From Winogradskyella flava (GTDB lineage: Bacteria > Bacteroidota > Bacteroidia > Flavobacteriales > Flavobacteriaceae): a stretch of DNA of 64,000 bases. The notes beneath the pieces were generated by a model that was not told the DNA's origin, made no database searches, and saw only the letters and a program-made list of their open reading frames with translations. The position numbers and the translations under genes were made by a program. This document shows, piece by piece, positions 30,508 through 39,400 of this stretch. The stretch is taken from positions 1,364,001-1,428,000 of the forward strand of contig NZ_JACLCP010000001.1 of assembly GCF_014243395.1 (NCBI RefSeq), given 5' to 3'. How positions within the stretch are numbered: position 1 is the stretch's first letter; each line of letters begins with the position of its first letter.

Positions 30508-31461
30508 CTAATTATAATCAAGTGTGGTGTTGGCCCATCTAATTTGTGCTCTACCTCCTCTAACACGGTAAGCACCATATCTCATTTTTGATTGCGTACC
30601 TCTTTCTGGTTCTGGGATATTCCAATTAAATGCTTCTCCTCCAATTACAGCATTGCAATAATGTATTTTTAAAGCAGGATTACTAGGGTCTTCTCTAAAT
30701 CCTACTTCTAGTTCAAATGAAACTATTTCGTTTTTATTTACTTGCTTTAGAAAAACAACTTCTCTACCGGTACCTGATCCACCGCGTTCTAAGATGCGTT
30801 CTGCATAAATATCGAACGCCACTTGTTTGTCAGCATTAATACCAGTACCGTAAACAGGATGTGCTCTATATAAGCAAATAGCAGGGTCAGGAGAGCCGCC
30901 TCCGCCTGTATGTTGCCCTTTAGCCTGTGCTATGTAAGTTCCATCTTGACCAAAAGATCCTGCATCCGCTACTTCAAGGATTCTGAAATCTCCGTTAAAT
31001 TTAACAAATGACCCTACATTAGCGTTTGCTACGGCTGATGCGCGTTCTATTCGAGGTTGTAAGGTGCCTGGTGCATCCCAGTGATTAGACCCATCAGTAA
31101 TATTATAAATTCCCCAAGTAGTACCATCAATAATACTTTCTGAGTAATCCGAGTAACAACTTCTATCATCAACCCCACCCACATTAGCAGGATTTTGCAC
31201 ATCTACATTTCTAGTATTGTCGTTTTGAAATTCACCTGAAGATGGACAAGCTAAATCTGTGCTTGTATCTTCATCCTCAGCTACAACTACAGCACTTGGA
31301 TCTGGGTCTGGATCTGGATCTGGGTCTGGGTCTGGGGTTTCATAAACAATTATGTCTTCAGAGTACACTTCAAGCCCATCTTTTGTACAAGAAGAGAAAG
31401 CTACAAAAACGATTAATGCAACAATTGATAAGAGTTTGTATATAAGTTTTGGTTTTTTCAT
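30508..31461 (-). CDS. PL28-like ulvan lyase lipoprotein
   Basis: This is a 317-residue lipoprotein (SSC, Cys25) with an Asp-Pro repeat linker (about residues 42-54) and one jelly-roll lyase domain (about 68-317). The core is nearly identical in stretches to the secreted protein at 35302-37305: [37 protein letters not shown], then [19 protein letters not shown] at the end. The AQAK.H and YR.RGGRAQ strands match the positions of catalytic strands in PL7-type jelly-roll lyases. I assign PL28 (ulvan lyase) from recall of that family. A lipid anchor plus rigid linker suggests display on the outer membrane. Confidence 0.78.
   Translation of the reverse strand: MKKPKLIYKLLSIVALIVFVAFSSCTKDGLEVYSEDIIVYETPDPDPDPDPDPDPSAVVVAEDEDTSTDLACPSSGEFQNDNTRNVDVQNPANVGGVDDRSCYSDYSESIIDGTTWGIYNITDGSNHWDAPGTLQPRIERASAVANANVGSFVKFNGDFRILEVADAGSFGQDGTYIAQAKGQHTGGGGSPDPAICLYRAHPVYGTGINADKQVAFDIYAERILERGGSGTGREVVFLKQVNKNEIVSFELEVGFREDPSNPALKIHYCNAVIGGEAFNWNIPEPERGTQSKMRYGAYRVRGGRAQIRWANTTLDYN
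31298..31333 (-). repeat. hexanucleotide tandem repeat encoding the Asp-Pro linker
   Basis: Six consecutive copies of GGRTCT on the plus strand (GGATCT or GGGTCT) encode the alternating Asp-Pro linker of the minus-strand lyase lipoprotein. Gain or loss of a unit keeps the reading frame and changes linker length by two residues. Confidence 0.8.
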
Positions 31462-31481
31462 AAGTCAATATAATTTTCAAT

Positions 31482-31526
31482 CAAAGATAAAGCTATTATA
31501 TGATTCAACTGTTCTGTAGTATCCTG
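31482..31526 (-). promoter_or_regulatory. PUL promoter, site 4 (minus strand, PL28 lipoprotein operon)
   Basis: On the minus strand the repeats read CAGGATACTACAGAACAG (31526 down to 31509), the first copy perfect and the second weak. The -7 box TATCTTTG (31489-31482) is a perfect TAnnTTTG match and lies 27 nt from the second repeat start. The predicted leader is about 15 nt. This is the best -7 box of the set and confirms orientation. Confidence 0.82.
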
Positions 31527-31628
31527 ACAGATAAGTATTTCAACATAAGGAAGTTATATTTTTAGTTAACAAGGAAACTTTAATAAATGACTAACGTATA
31601 TTAAAATAGGTTTTACAAATATTTTCTA

Positions 31629-31673
31629 CATGATTCAGCAGGATACTTTTAATAAAAAAAAACAGTTACTTTA
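31629..31673 (+). promoter_or_regulatory. PUL promoter, site 5 (GH106-like gene)
   Basis: Repeats CATGATTCAGCAGGATAC (31629-31646) are followed at the standard 27 nt by TTACTTTA (31666-31673), the only one of the 14 boxes lacking TA at its first two bases. It is divergent from site 4, with about 100 bp between the repeat pairs. Confidence 0.68.
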
Positions 31674-31693
31674 TTTTTTAAAAGATTCGTAAA

Positions 31694-34600
31694 ATGAAGA
31701 TCAAATTTTTCAATTATATTATACTAGTTTCAGTTTTAAGTTGCCAACCTAAAATATCGGAAACTTTAGATGTGAAATCTGAAATTAGTTTTGAAGAATT
31801 ATCAGAGAATTTCAAATCACCATCAATAAATTACCACCCAGAAACTTGGTTTCATATTAACGGAAATAACATTAGTAAAGAAGGTTTAACCTTAGATTTA
31901 GAAGCTATAAAAGCTGCTGGTTTACAAGGTATTCATCTTTTTAATAAAAACGGACGACCATTCCCAAATGTAGATCCCATTAAAATTCTATCACCAGAAT
32001 GGGAAGACATGATTCGGCATGCAGCAGATGAATGTAAGCGTTTAGGTTTAAAATTCACCATGCAAAATTGTCCAGGTTGGTCCATGACTGGTGGTCCTTG
32101 GGTGCCTGTGGAAGAGGCACAACGCGAGGTGGTTGAGTCAGTTTATAGAGTTTCAGGTGGAAAAACCTATAATGAGGTATTAGAATTAGATTCGTTATAC
32201 ACAACACCAGATTATAACTATCAAGATATTCAAGTATTAGCTTTTCCAACACCTGAAGGTGATGATTTAGAACCTTTAAATCCATCAAAAATTGAAACGA
32301 ATAATAAGATAGTGCCTTGGGAAGCTATCTTCAATCCATATTCTAAGCTAATCGTTACAAGAAAAAACACGTATTTAGATAAGCCTTTAAAGACCTTTAG
32401 AACTCAAGGGATTTCAAAAGTAAACGATGCTAATTCTTGGGTGAAAACGGTTTTTGATAATGCAGTGACATTACGCACTATTACCTTTCCGCAACTACGT
32501 CATATCATTGTAGGTACGCAATATCCAAAAGTAGATGTAGCTCTTAAAGTTGAAGCCATAATTGATGGCCAACTAAAAACAATTACAACGGTAAAGCTAC
32601 CTGATGCCAACTGGAACGATCGACGGAAACATCTCACATTAGCAATTCCTGAAACCACATCAAATACATTCGTTTTTACGTTTCAAGGCAATCATAATAT
32701 TGCGCCAGAATTTGTTCGATTGAGTTCAAATCCAAAACTACATAATCACCAAGCTAAGGCAGCTAAAGTATTGCGTCGTCTTAAAGACGATGTACAAATT
32801 GATTATTCCCAAAATACCATAATTAAATCTGAATCGATTATTAACCTCTCTGATAAAATGACTTCCGAAGGCCAATTAATTTGGGACGTTCCCGAAGGCA
32901 ACTGGACCATTGTACGTTTTGGACATATCAACATGCGATTAACCAATAAACCTGCAGTACCCGAAGCTACGGGTTGGGAATCTAGTAAGTTGGATAAAGT
33001 TGCCATTGAAAACCATTTAAGAAACGGCATGATTGGAAACTTAATTAAAGATGGAGGTCCAATTGGTGATGGAAAATTACACGGTTTGTTAATTGATAGC
33101 TGGGAAAGCCATGTGCCTACTTGGACTATGAATTCAGAGGATATGTTTGCCGAGTTCGAAAATCGTAGAGGGTATAGCATGAAAACCTATTTGCCTGCTA
33201 CAATGGGTAATATTGTTGAAAGCCCTGAAATAACGACTAAGTTTTTAAGAGATTTACGTCATACGATGGATGAAGTGTTTATTGATAATTTCTTTAAGCA
33301 CTTTGCAACGGTTGCGCATGATATGGGAGCGGAAGTGTATACCGAAGGAGCAGGTGGCGAAGTGCTACCTATAGATCCCATGCGGTATTATGGTGTTAGT
33401 GATATTCCTATGACTGAGTTTTGGTATCCTAAAGCACCATCGGATCAAAATGAGTATGCGAAGCCTATTTATAATGCTGCATCTGCAGTACACCTATATA
33501 ATAAGCCAGTTTTGGCTGCTGAAGCTTGCACACAATTGGGTGTGAAATGGAATGAACATCCGTTTTCGGTTAAATATTTAATCGACTATAATTTTACCAA
33601 GGGTGTCAATCATTTGGTGTTTCATACCTTTTCGCATACACCACAAACCGATGTATTTCCTGGCTCTAGTTTTGGTGGTAATATTGGTTTTCCTTTAGTG
33701 CGTCAACAAACTTGGTGGCCATATATGAAAGATTGGACGGATTATTTAGCTCGAAACCAGTATGTTTTGCAACAAGGTGAATATGTTGCCGATGTATTGA
33801 GATACTATGGTGACCATTTTGAGCGACCACCTTTTGACTTGGATGAATTTCCTAATGGTTATCGTTTTGACTATTTAAATGCTGAAATATTACACGATAA
33901 GTTGAGTGTTGAAAATGGTAAAATTCATGTTGAGAATGCTGGAGATTACCGTGTTATTACACTAAGAGATTCGCAAAGCATGTTATTATCTACAGCAAAG
34001 AAACTTAAAGAATTAGTGTTGGATGGCGCTGTAATTCTAGGAAATAAACCATTGGATTCACCTAGCTTAATGGATGATGAAAATGATTTACAAGAACTAG
34101 CTACAATAGCTAACGAATTATGGGGCGCTTCAGAAGAAGGCGTAAAGCAAGTAGGAAAAGGAAAAGTATATTGGGGAAAATCACTTGATGAGGTTCTAGA
34201 AGCTGAGCGCATAGAACAAGACGTTATCGTGCCAGAAACATTAGACATTAATTGGATACATCGTGAAACTGCTGATGCTCATATCTACTTTATAGCATCA
34301 AATCATGATAGACCAGTCGATGCAACCTTAAGTTTTAGAATAAACGATAGGAATCCACAGATTTGGAATGCTTTTAATGGAGAACAACAAGAAGCAAAAG
34401 TTTGGAGTACATCAAATGATAGAACAAATGTGACCTTATCTTTTGCACCAAGTGGCAGTGCAATTGTGGTGTTTTCAAAAGGAGATAAATTGCCTTATGC
34501 TTCAAAAGTAACTTTTGATAATGAAGTTATTTTAAATGCGGAAACAGGATGGTACAACATTCATGATACAGAAGATTTTCCGAGTATATTTTGGAAAGAC

Positions 34601-35152
34601 GATAATTTGCTTGCTTCAAAAGCAGGAGTATATACGTTTTATCAAAATGGTAAGAAAACATCTAAAACCATTGTAGTAAATGAGCAATCACTTCAAACCA
34701 ACTGGCAATTAAATTTTGATGACGGTTGGGATACTCCGAAGTCGATTCAAATTCCAGAATTAAAATCGCTTCCCGAATTAGACAATTATGCTGTTAAGCA
34801 CTATTCAGGAACTACAACATATTCCAAAACCTTCAATTTACAATCTTCAGGTAAACAAACTATTATCGAATTAGGAGCTGTTTCGGATATAGGAGAGCTT
34901 TGGTGTAATGATAAGAAAGTCGGTGTAAAATGGACACCTCCTTTTACTTTTGATATTAGTGAATTTGTGACCAATGGTGAAAATCGATTAGAGATAAAAG
35001 TGACCAATACATGGCGTAATCAGCTCATTTTTGATAATCAAAGACCAAAAGGCAAAAAGAAATCTTGGACAACCAATCCACCTAAAAAAAATGAAACTGA
35101 ATTAGACGGTTCTGGTTTAATCGGACCAGTAGTTATAAAAACACTTAATTAA
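31694..35152 (+). CDS. GH106-like alpha-L-rhamnosidase lipoprotein
   Basis: This is a 1152-residue lipoprotein (LSC, Cys17). The N-terminus has the GH106 pattern: SINYHPETWFHINGNNISKEGLTLDLEAIKAAGLQGIHLFNK, then WEDMIRHAADECKRLGLKFTMQNCPGWS. A catalytic barrel extends to about residue 750 with FWYPKAPSDQNEYAKP and AEACTQLGVKW. The C-terminus (about 1040-1140) is a galactose-binding-like beta-sandwich (GELWCNDKKVGVKWTPPFTFDISE). Family members cleave alpha-L-rhamnosides, fitting a rhamnose-rich target. It is monocistronic behind promoter site 5. Confidence 0.82.
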   Translation: MKIKFFNYIILVSVLSCQPKISETLDVKSEISFEELSENFKSPSINYHPETWFHINGNNISKEGLTLDLEAIKAAGLQGIHLFNKNGRPFPNVDPIKILSPEWEDMIRHAADECKRLGLKFTMQNCPGWSMTGGPWVPVEEAQREVVESVYRVSGGKTYNEVLELDSLYTTPDYNYQDIQVLAFPTPEGDDLEPLNPSKIETNNKIVPWEAIFNPYSKLIVTRKNTYLDKPLKTFRTQGISKVNDANSWVKTVFDNAVTLRTITFPQLRHIIVGTQYPKVDVALKVEAIIDGQLKTITTVKLPDANWNDRRKHLTLAIPETTSNTFVFTFQGNHNIAPEFVRLSSNPKLHNHQAKAAKVLRRLKDDVQIDYSQNTIIKSESIINLSDKMTSEGQLIWDVPEGNWTIVRFGHINMRLTNKPAVPEATGWESSKLDKVAIENHLRNGMIGNLIKDGGPIGDGKLHGLLIDSWESHVPTWTMNSEDMFAEFENRRGYSMKTYLPATMGNIVESPEITTKFLRDLRHTMDEVFIDNFFKHFATVAHDMGAEVYTEGAGGEVLPIDPMRYYGVSDIPMTEFWYPKAPSDQNEYAKPIYNAASAVHLYNKPVLAAEACTQLGVKWNEHPFSVKYLIDYNFTKGVNHLVFHTFSHTPQTDVFPGSSFGGNIGFPLVRQQTWWPYMKDWTDYLARNQYVLQQGEYVADVLRYYGDHFERPPFDLDEFPNGYRFDYLNAEILHDKLSVENGKIHVENAGDYRVITLRDSQSMLLSTAKKLKELVLDGAVILGNKPLDSPSLMDDENDLQELATIANELWGASEEGVKQVGKGKVYWGKSLDEVLEAERIEQDVIVPETLDINWIHRETADAHIYFIASNHDRPVDATLSFRINDRNPQIWNAFNGEQQEAKVWSTSNDRTNVTLSFAPSGSAIVVFSKGDKLPYASKVTFDNEVILNAETGWYNIHDTEDFPSIFWKDDNLLASKAGVYTFYQNGKKTSKTIVVNEQSLQTNWQLNFDDGWDTPKSIQIPELKSLPELDNYAVKHYSGTTTYSKTFNLQSSGKQTIIELGAVSDIGELWCNDKKVGVKWTPPFTFDISEFVTNGENRLEIKVTNTWRNQLIFDNQRPKGKKKSWTTNPPKKNETELDGSGLIGPVVIKTLN

Positions 35153-35236
35153 TTGGCTCTTTATTATTCTTTTATACATTTCGTTTATCCTTAAATATTG
35201 ACTTTAAAAAAAATAAAATGTCATTATGGTTCAATT

Positions 35237-35281
35237 CAGCATAGTTCAGGATACTTTTTTTAGCTAAATTTAATACCATTA
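35237..35281 (+). promoter_or_regulatory. PUL promoter, site 6 (secreted PL28 gene)
   Basis: Repeats CAGCATAGTTCAGGATAC (35237-35254) are followed by the -7-like box TACCATTA (35274-35281) at the standard 27-nt spacing. The start codon at 35302 gives a leader of roughly 15 nt. Confidence 0.75.
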
Positions 35282-35301
35282 GACAAAAATTAAAAAAAGC
35301 T

Positions 35302-37305
35302 ATGAAAAAAATTACGTTTAAGGCCATATTATTTTTGGTTGTTATGTTATGCTCACTAAGCATAACTGCGCAAGACGCACCACCTTCTGATGATATTTTT
35401 AGGTTGAGAAATGTAGAGACTGGGCAATTTTTAACTGATGCAGGAGTAAGTGCCACAGCAGTTACTATGACAAATTTAGGTGAAGAAGATCAAAGTACCC
35501 ATTTTACTTTTGTAGAAAGTGGTGCATTTTATAATATAGATAGTGAAATTTTGGGAATATTACGCGGACCTGGTGCTGGTGGGCCAGGAGGTCCTTATGT
35601 TGTTGTTAGTACGGCTACATCTGCACCAGCAGCTGATGCTGATAAAGTGTGGACAATACAACATAACACAACGAATGATACCTATAGATTTCAATCAGGC
35701 AATAGTGGTAGATTTATGTATCATGATGCCAACGGAACGGTTACCCATGTTGTTGTTCCGGAAACGGATGATAGAAGTAATTGGGAGCTCATTCCTTTTA
35801 CAGAAACACCTGTAGAAACAGCTCCGGATGAAGATACAAATCCAGATCTAACTTGTCCTGCTTCAGGTGAATTTGAAAACAATAATACTAGAAATGTAGA
35901 TATACCGAACTCTGTTAATGTTGGAACTGCTGACGACAGAAGTTGCTATTCCGATTACTCAGAAGTTGATTTATATGGAAAAACTTGGGGTGTTTATAAT
36001 ATTACCGATGGGTCAAACCACTGGGATGCTCCAGGTACCTTACAACCCAGAATAGAGCGTTCTTTACCTAGATCACAAGAAACAGGTGTGGGAAGTTATG
36101 CAAGATTCACTGGAGTTTTTAGAATTCTTGAAGTTGGTGATGGTGGCTCTTTTGGCCAAGACGGAAGTTACTTAGCGCAGGCCAAAGGAAAGCATACTGG
36201 TGGTGGAGGTCCTCCAGATCCTGCTATCTGTTTATATAGAGCACATCCTGTTTACGGTACAGGTATTAACGCAGACAAGCAAGTGGCGTTCGATATTTAT
36301 GCCGAACGCATCTTAGAACGCGGTGGATCAGGTAGTGGGAGAGAAGTTGTTTTTCTAAAACAGGTCAATAAAAATGAAGAAATAGATTTTGAGCTAGAGA
36401 TAGGTTTTAGAGAAGACCCTAATGACCCAGCTTTGAAAATTCATTATTGTGACGCGGTAATTGGAGGAGAAGCATTTAATTGGAATATTCCAGATCCAGA
36501 AAGAGGTACAGAATCTGGTATTAGATATGGAGCATATCGTGTAAGAGGAGGTAGAGCGCAAATGAGATGGGCAAATACGACTTATGAGAAAGTTGAAGTT
36601 GTAGATAACTCAGGTCCACCACCTAGTGATGACGTTTTTAGATTTAGAAATGTAGCTACAGGCCAATTCTTAACTGATGCAGAAGCGTCAGCTACACCAG
36701 TTACGATGACAAATTCTGGTGAACCGCTAAACACACATTGGACATTTGTGCAACAAGGCGCATTTGTAAATATAGATAGTGAAGTTAACGGTATATTACG
36801 TGCGCCAGGTTCTGGAGGTCCAGGAGGTCCATATGTAGTTTTAAGCACAGGTACAACTACAAGTTCTGGTGATAAAGTGTGGACTTTACATTATAACGAT
36901 GTTGATGATACCTATAGATTTGAATCTGGTACTAGCGGTAGATTTATGTATCATGAAATGGATGGAACTGTAACACACATTCCAGTTCCTGAGTCAGATA
37001 CTAGAAGCGTATGGGAAGCCATACCTACAAGTGAATCTTTAAGTATTGAGGATAATGAATTAAGTGCGACTTCGATAAAAGTATATCCAAACCCGGCAAA
37101 TAGCGAGTTTACCATAGCATTAAATGACAATGTTAATGCAGAGGTTAAAATATACAATTTGTTAGGAAAGGTAGTTTATCAAGGATTAACTACTAACGGA
37201 AAAATTGAAGTTAGAAATAATAGAAATTTAACTTCTGGTTTATACATCGTAACTGCTACAACGGATGATAATAAAACCGTTCAGACTAAACTGATAATAA
37301 ACTAA
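35302..37305 (+). CDS. secreted PL28-like ulvan lyase flanked by two beta-trefoil-like modules, T9SS
   Basis: This is a 667-residue secreted protein (signal peptide ending ITAQ). Module A (about 30-163) and module B (about 443-575) are internal repeats with matching segments ([15 protein letters not shown] against [15 protein letters not shown], then DTYRF.SG.SGRFMYH). They look like ricin-type beta-trefoil carbohydrate-binding domains. Between them is the jelly-roll lyase core (about 178-432) with [12 protein letters not shown] and [12 protein letters not shown]. The end is a T9SS sorting domain ([11 protein letters not shown], about 593-667). This is the released counterpart of the lipoprotein at 30508-31461. 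It is a single-gene unit with its own promoter and terminator. Confidence 0.82.
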   Translation: MKKITFKAILFLVVMLCSLSITAQDAPPSDDIFRLRNVETGQFLTDAGVSATAVTMTNLGEEDQSTHFTFVESGAFYNIDSEILGILRGPGAGGPGGPYVVVSTATSAPAADADKVWTIQHNTTNDTYRFQSGNSGRFMYHDANGTVTHVVVPETDDRSNWELIPFTETPVETAPDEDTNPDLTCPASGEFENNNTRNVDIPNSVNVGTADDRSCYSDYSEVDLYGKTWGVYNITDGSNHWDAPGTLQPRIERSLPRSQETGVGSYARFTGVFRILEVGDGGSFGQDGSYLAQAKGKHTGGGGPPDPAICLYRAHPVYGTGINADKQVAFDIYAERILERGGSGSGREVVFLKQVNKNEEIDFELEIGFREDPNDPALKIHYCDAVIGGEAFNWNIPDPERGTESGIRYGAYRVRGGRAQMRWANTTYEKVEVVDNSGPPPSDDVFRFRNVATGQFLTDAEASATPVTMTNSGEPLNTHWTFVQQGAFVNIDSEVNGILRAPGSGGPGGPYVVLSTGTTTSSGDKVWTLHYNDVDDTYRFESGTSGRFMYHEMDGTVTHIPVPESDTRSVWEAIPTSESLSIEDNELSATSIKVYPNPANSEFTIALNDNVNAEVKIYNLLGKVVYQGLTTNGKIEVRNNRNLTSGLYIVTATTDDNKTVQTKLIIN

Positions 37306-37325
37306 TATTTATGATTAATTAAAAG

Positions 37326-37352
37326 AGGCTGTCTTACAAGACGGCCTTTTTT
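37326..37352 (+). terminator. intrinsic terminator after the secreted PL28 gene
   Basis: AGGCTGTCT (37326-37334) pairs with AGACGGCCT (37339-37347), including one G-U pair, with a 4-nt loop and a run of six T (37347-37352). It lies just before promoter site 7. Confidence 0.85.
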
Positions 37353-37363
37353 GTTCAAAACTA

Positions 37364-37408
37364 CAGGACAAAACAGGATAGTTTATGTGAGGTGTTTTTT
37401 TAAATTAC
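37364..37408 (+). promoter_or_regulatory. PUL promoter, site 7 (unrecognised Tat lipoprotein gene)
   Basis: Repeats CAGGACAAAACAGGATAG (37364-37381) and the -7-like box TAAATTAC (37401-37408) are at the standard spacing. The start codon follows at 37431. The site begins 12 nt after the preceding T-run. Confidence 0.72.
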
Positions 37409-37430
37409 ACATATGCAAAACATATACTAA

Positions 37431-39347
37431 ATGAAAAGACGCAACTTTATTCAACTATCAACACTTGCAGGAGTAGGTTTGTCGCTTCCCATGTCTGGAT
37501 TATTAAATGCTTGTGCTGAGCATCCAGAACATTCTTTAGAATTTAAAAACTTAATCTCAAGTTTATTAAAAGATTGGTCAGATGGCATGTTGAAAGTACA
37601 AATCAATAATCCATCAAATATAGATGAACATGGCGCATTAGGTTGTCCGTCTTGTACGCATATCCATGGGCGTTGTATGGATGCTGTGTATCCTTTTTTA
37701 TATATGGCTGACAAAACAGGAGATGAAAAATATGTTGAAGGGGCTAAGTTAGTTATGCTTTGGGCAGAAAATAATGTGTCTCAAGACAACGGAGCTTGGA
37801 CGGTTATTAAAAACCCAAAATCTTGGAAAGGCATTACCATTTTTGGAGCCATCGCTTTGGCAGAAGCATTACACTATCATGGTCATGTTTTAGATGAAGT
37901 CACACGAACAGCTTGGACGAAGCGACTAGAAAAAGCAGGGCAGTACATTTACTATACATTCACCATTGATTTCACTAATATTAATTATCCTGGGACAGCA
38001 GTTTATGGTTTGGATTTAGTAGGAGACGTTGTAAAAAGAGATGATTTTAAAGCAAAGAGTAAAGAACTGGCGGAACAAGTAAAAGCTTATTTTACACCTA
38101 ATGAAGGATTACTATTTGGCGAATGCAAAAAGAGTTCCAGTAAACTGAGTGAAAAAGGGTTCCATGGCGTAGACTTAGGATATAATGTAGAGGAAACTTT
38201 AAACAGTTTGGTCATGTATGCACTTAAAAAGAATGATAAAGAACTACTTGAAATTTTAACCAAATCTTTAAATAGCCATTTAGAGTTTATGTTGCCAGAT
38301 GGTGGTTGGGATAATAGTTGGGGCAACAGAATGTATAAATGGACGTATTGGGGAAGCAGAACCTGTGATGGCAGTCAACCAGCCTTTGGCATGATGTCGC
38401 ATATTAACCCAGCATTCGGAACTGCAGCCGTGAAAAACACAGAATTATTACAACGTTGTACAGCAGATGGTTTAATTCATGGCGGACCCGGTTTTATAGA
38501 GGCAGGCATTCCACCATGTGTGCATCATACATTTACACATGCAAAACCTTTAGCAGCACTGTTAGACCATTGGGACCATTTACCAGAAATTAATTCAAGT
38601 ACGAGTTTACCAAGAATGACAGCTGATGGTGTAAAACATTTTAAAGACCTAGATGTTTTTCTATTCGCAAGAGGCGATTGGAGAGGGACTGTAAGTGCTT
38701 ATGATGCAGAGTATCATTATGAATATGATTATCGTCAGGCTTCAGGTGGAGCATTAGGTCTTTTATATCACAATAAGGTAGGATTGTTGTGTGCTGCGAG
38801 TATGGCAGAATATGCTTTGGTTGAAAAGAATAATCAACAACCTCAACCAGGAAAAGATATCTGCTTAACACCCAGAGTTGAGGTTTATAAAGAAGATGTT
38901 TGGTACACCAATTTATACGATTTACCAGCAACAATCACTTCAAAAGATGAAAATGGACCGATTGAATTATTAGCTGAAGTTAAGTTGAAAAATGTAGGTC
39001 GAGAAGAAGTGACAGAAACGGCCTCTGATTTTGATATTACATACAAGTGTTCTGCGGATATAACACAAATAAAGGTCAGTTCAAAACAAGATATTACTGA
39101 GCCAACAGCATTTGTACTGCCTATCGTTTCGCCAAATACCGAAGTTGTTACCAAAATTTCGGATAGAGAAATTACGATTGAAAAACCAGATGGTTTAGTG
39201 ACCATAAATGCTAACGTGCCTCTAAAAATAAAAGACATTGAAGGCGCTAGAACCTTTAATATGGTGCCTGGTGTTGAAGCCATTCCTTTTGAAATATTCT
39301 TTGAAAAAGATGTCAATGAATTGCTTATTTCAATAGCTGTCAGTTAA
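37431..39347 (+). CDS. Tat-exported lipoprotein of unrecognised family, possible toroid-plus-beta-sandwich lyase
   Basis: I do not recognise this 638-residue family with certainty. A twin-arginine signal (KRRNFIQLS) ends in a lipobox (LLNAC, Cys28). Residues about 35-400 look alpha-helical with toroid-like repeats (GCPSCTHIHGRC at 71-82, ALAEALHYHG, PDGGWDNSWGNR, PPCVHHTFTHAK with His365, His366 and His370). Residues about 400-638 look beta-rich. This layout resembles polysaccharide lyases with an alpha/alpha barrel and beta-sandwich (heparinase II/III-like; PL40 is a possibility I cannot test). Its promoter shares the PUL operator, so a role in substrate breakdown is likely. Confidence 0.6.
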   Translation: MKRRNFIQLSTLAGVGLSLPMSGLLNACAEHPEHSLEFKNLISSLLKDWSDGMLKVQINNPSNIDEHGALGCPSCTHIHGRCMDAVYPFLYMADKTGDEKYVEGAKLVMLWAENNVSQDNGAWTVIKNPKSWKGITIFGAIALAEALHYHGHVLDEVTRTAWTKRLEKAGQYIYYTFTIDFTNINYPGTAVYGLDLVGDVVKRDDFKAKSKELAEQVKAYFTPNEGLLFGECKKSSSKLSEKGFHGVDLGYNVEETLNSLVMYALKKNDKELLEILTKSLNSHLEFMLPDGGWDNSWGNRMYKWTYWGSRTCDGSQPAFGMMSHINPAFGTAAVKNTELLQRCTADGLIHGGPGFIEAGIPPCVHHTFTHAKPLAALLDHWDHLPEINSSTSLPRMTADGVKHFKDLDVFLFARGDWRGTVSAYDAEYHYEYDYRQASGGALGLLYHNKVGLLCAASMAEYALVEKNNQQPQPGKDICLTPRVEVYKEDVWYTNLYDLPATITSKDENGPIELLAEVKLKNVGREEVTETASDFDITYKCSADITQIKVSSKQDITEPTAFVLPIVSPNTEVVTKISDREITIEKPDGLVTINANVPLKIKDIEGARTFNMVPGVEAIPFEIFFEKDVNELLISIAVS

Positions 39348-39351
39348 AATA

Positions 39352-39396
39352 CAGTAAGGTACAGGATACAAAATAATCATAAGTTAATTATACTTG
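39352..39396 (+). promoter_or_regulatory. PUL promoter, site 8 (cytochrome/DUF1501 operon)
   Basis: Repeats CAGTAAGGTACAGGATAC (39352-39369) begin 5 nt after the stop of the upstream gene. The -7-like box TATACTTG (39389-39396) sits 27 nt from the second repeat start. The start codon at 39401 is only 5 nt after the box, so the transcript should be leaderless or nearly so. Confidence 0.76.
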
Positions 39397-39400
39397 ACTT

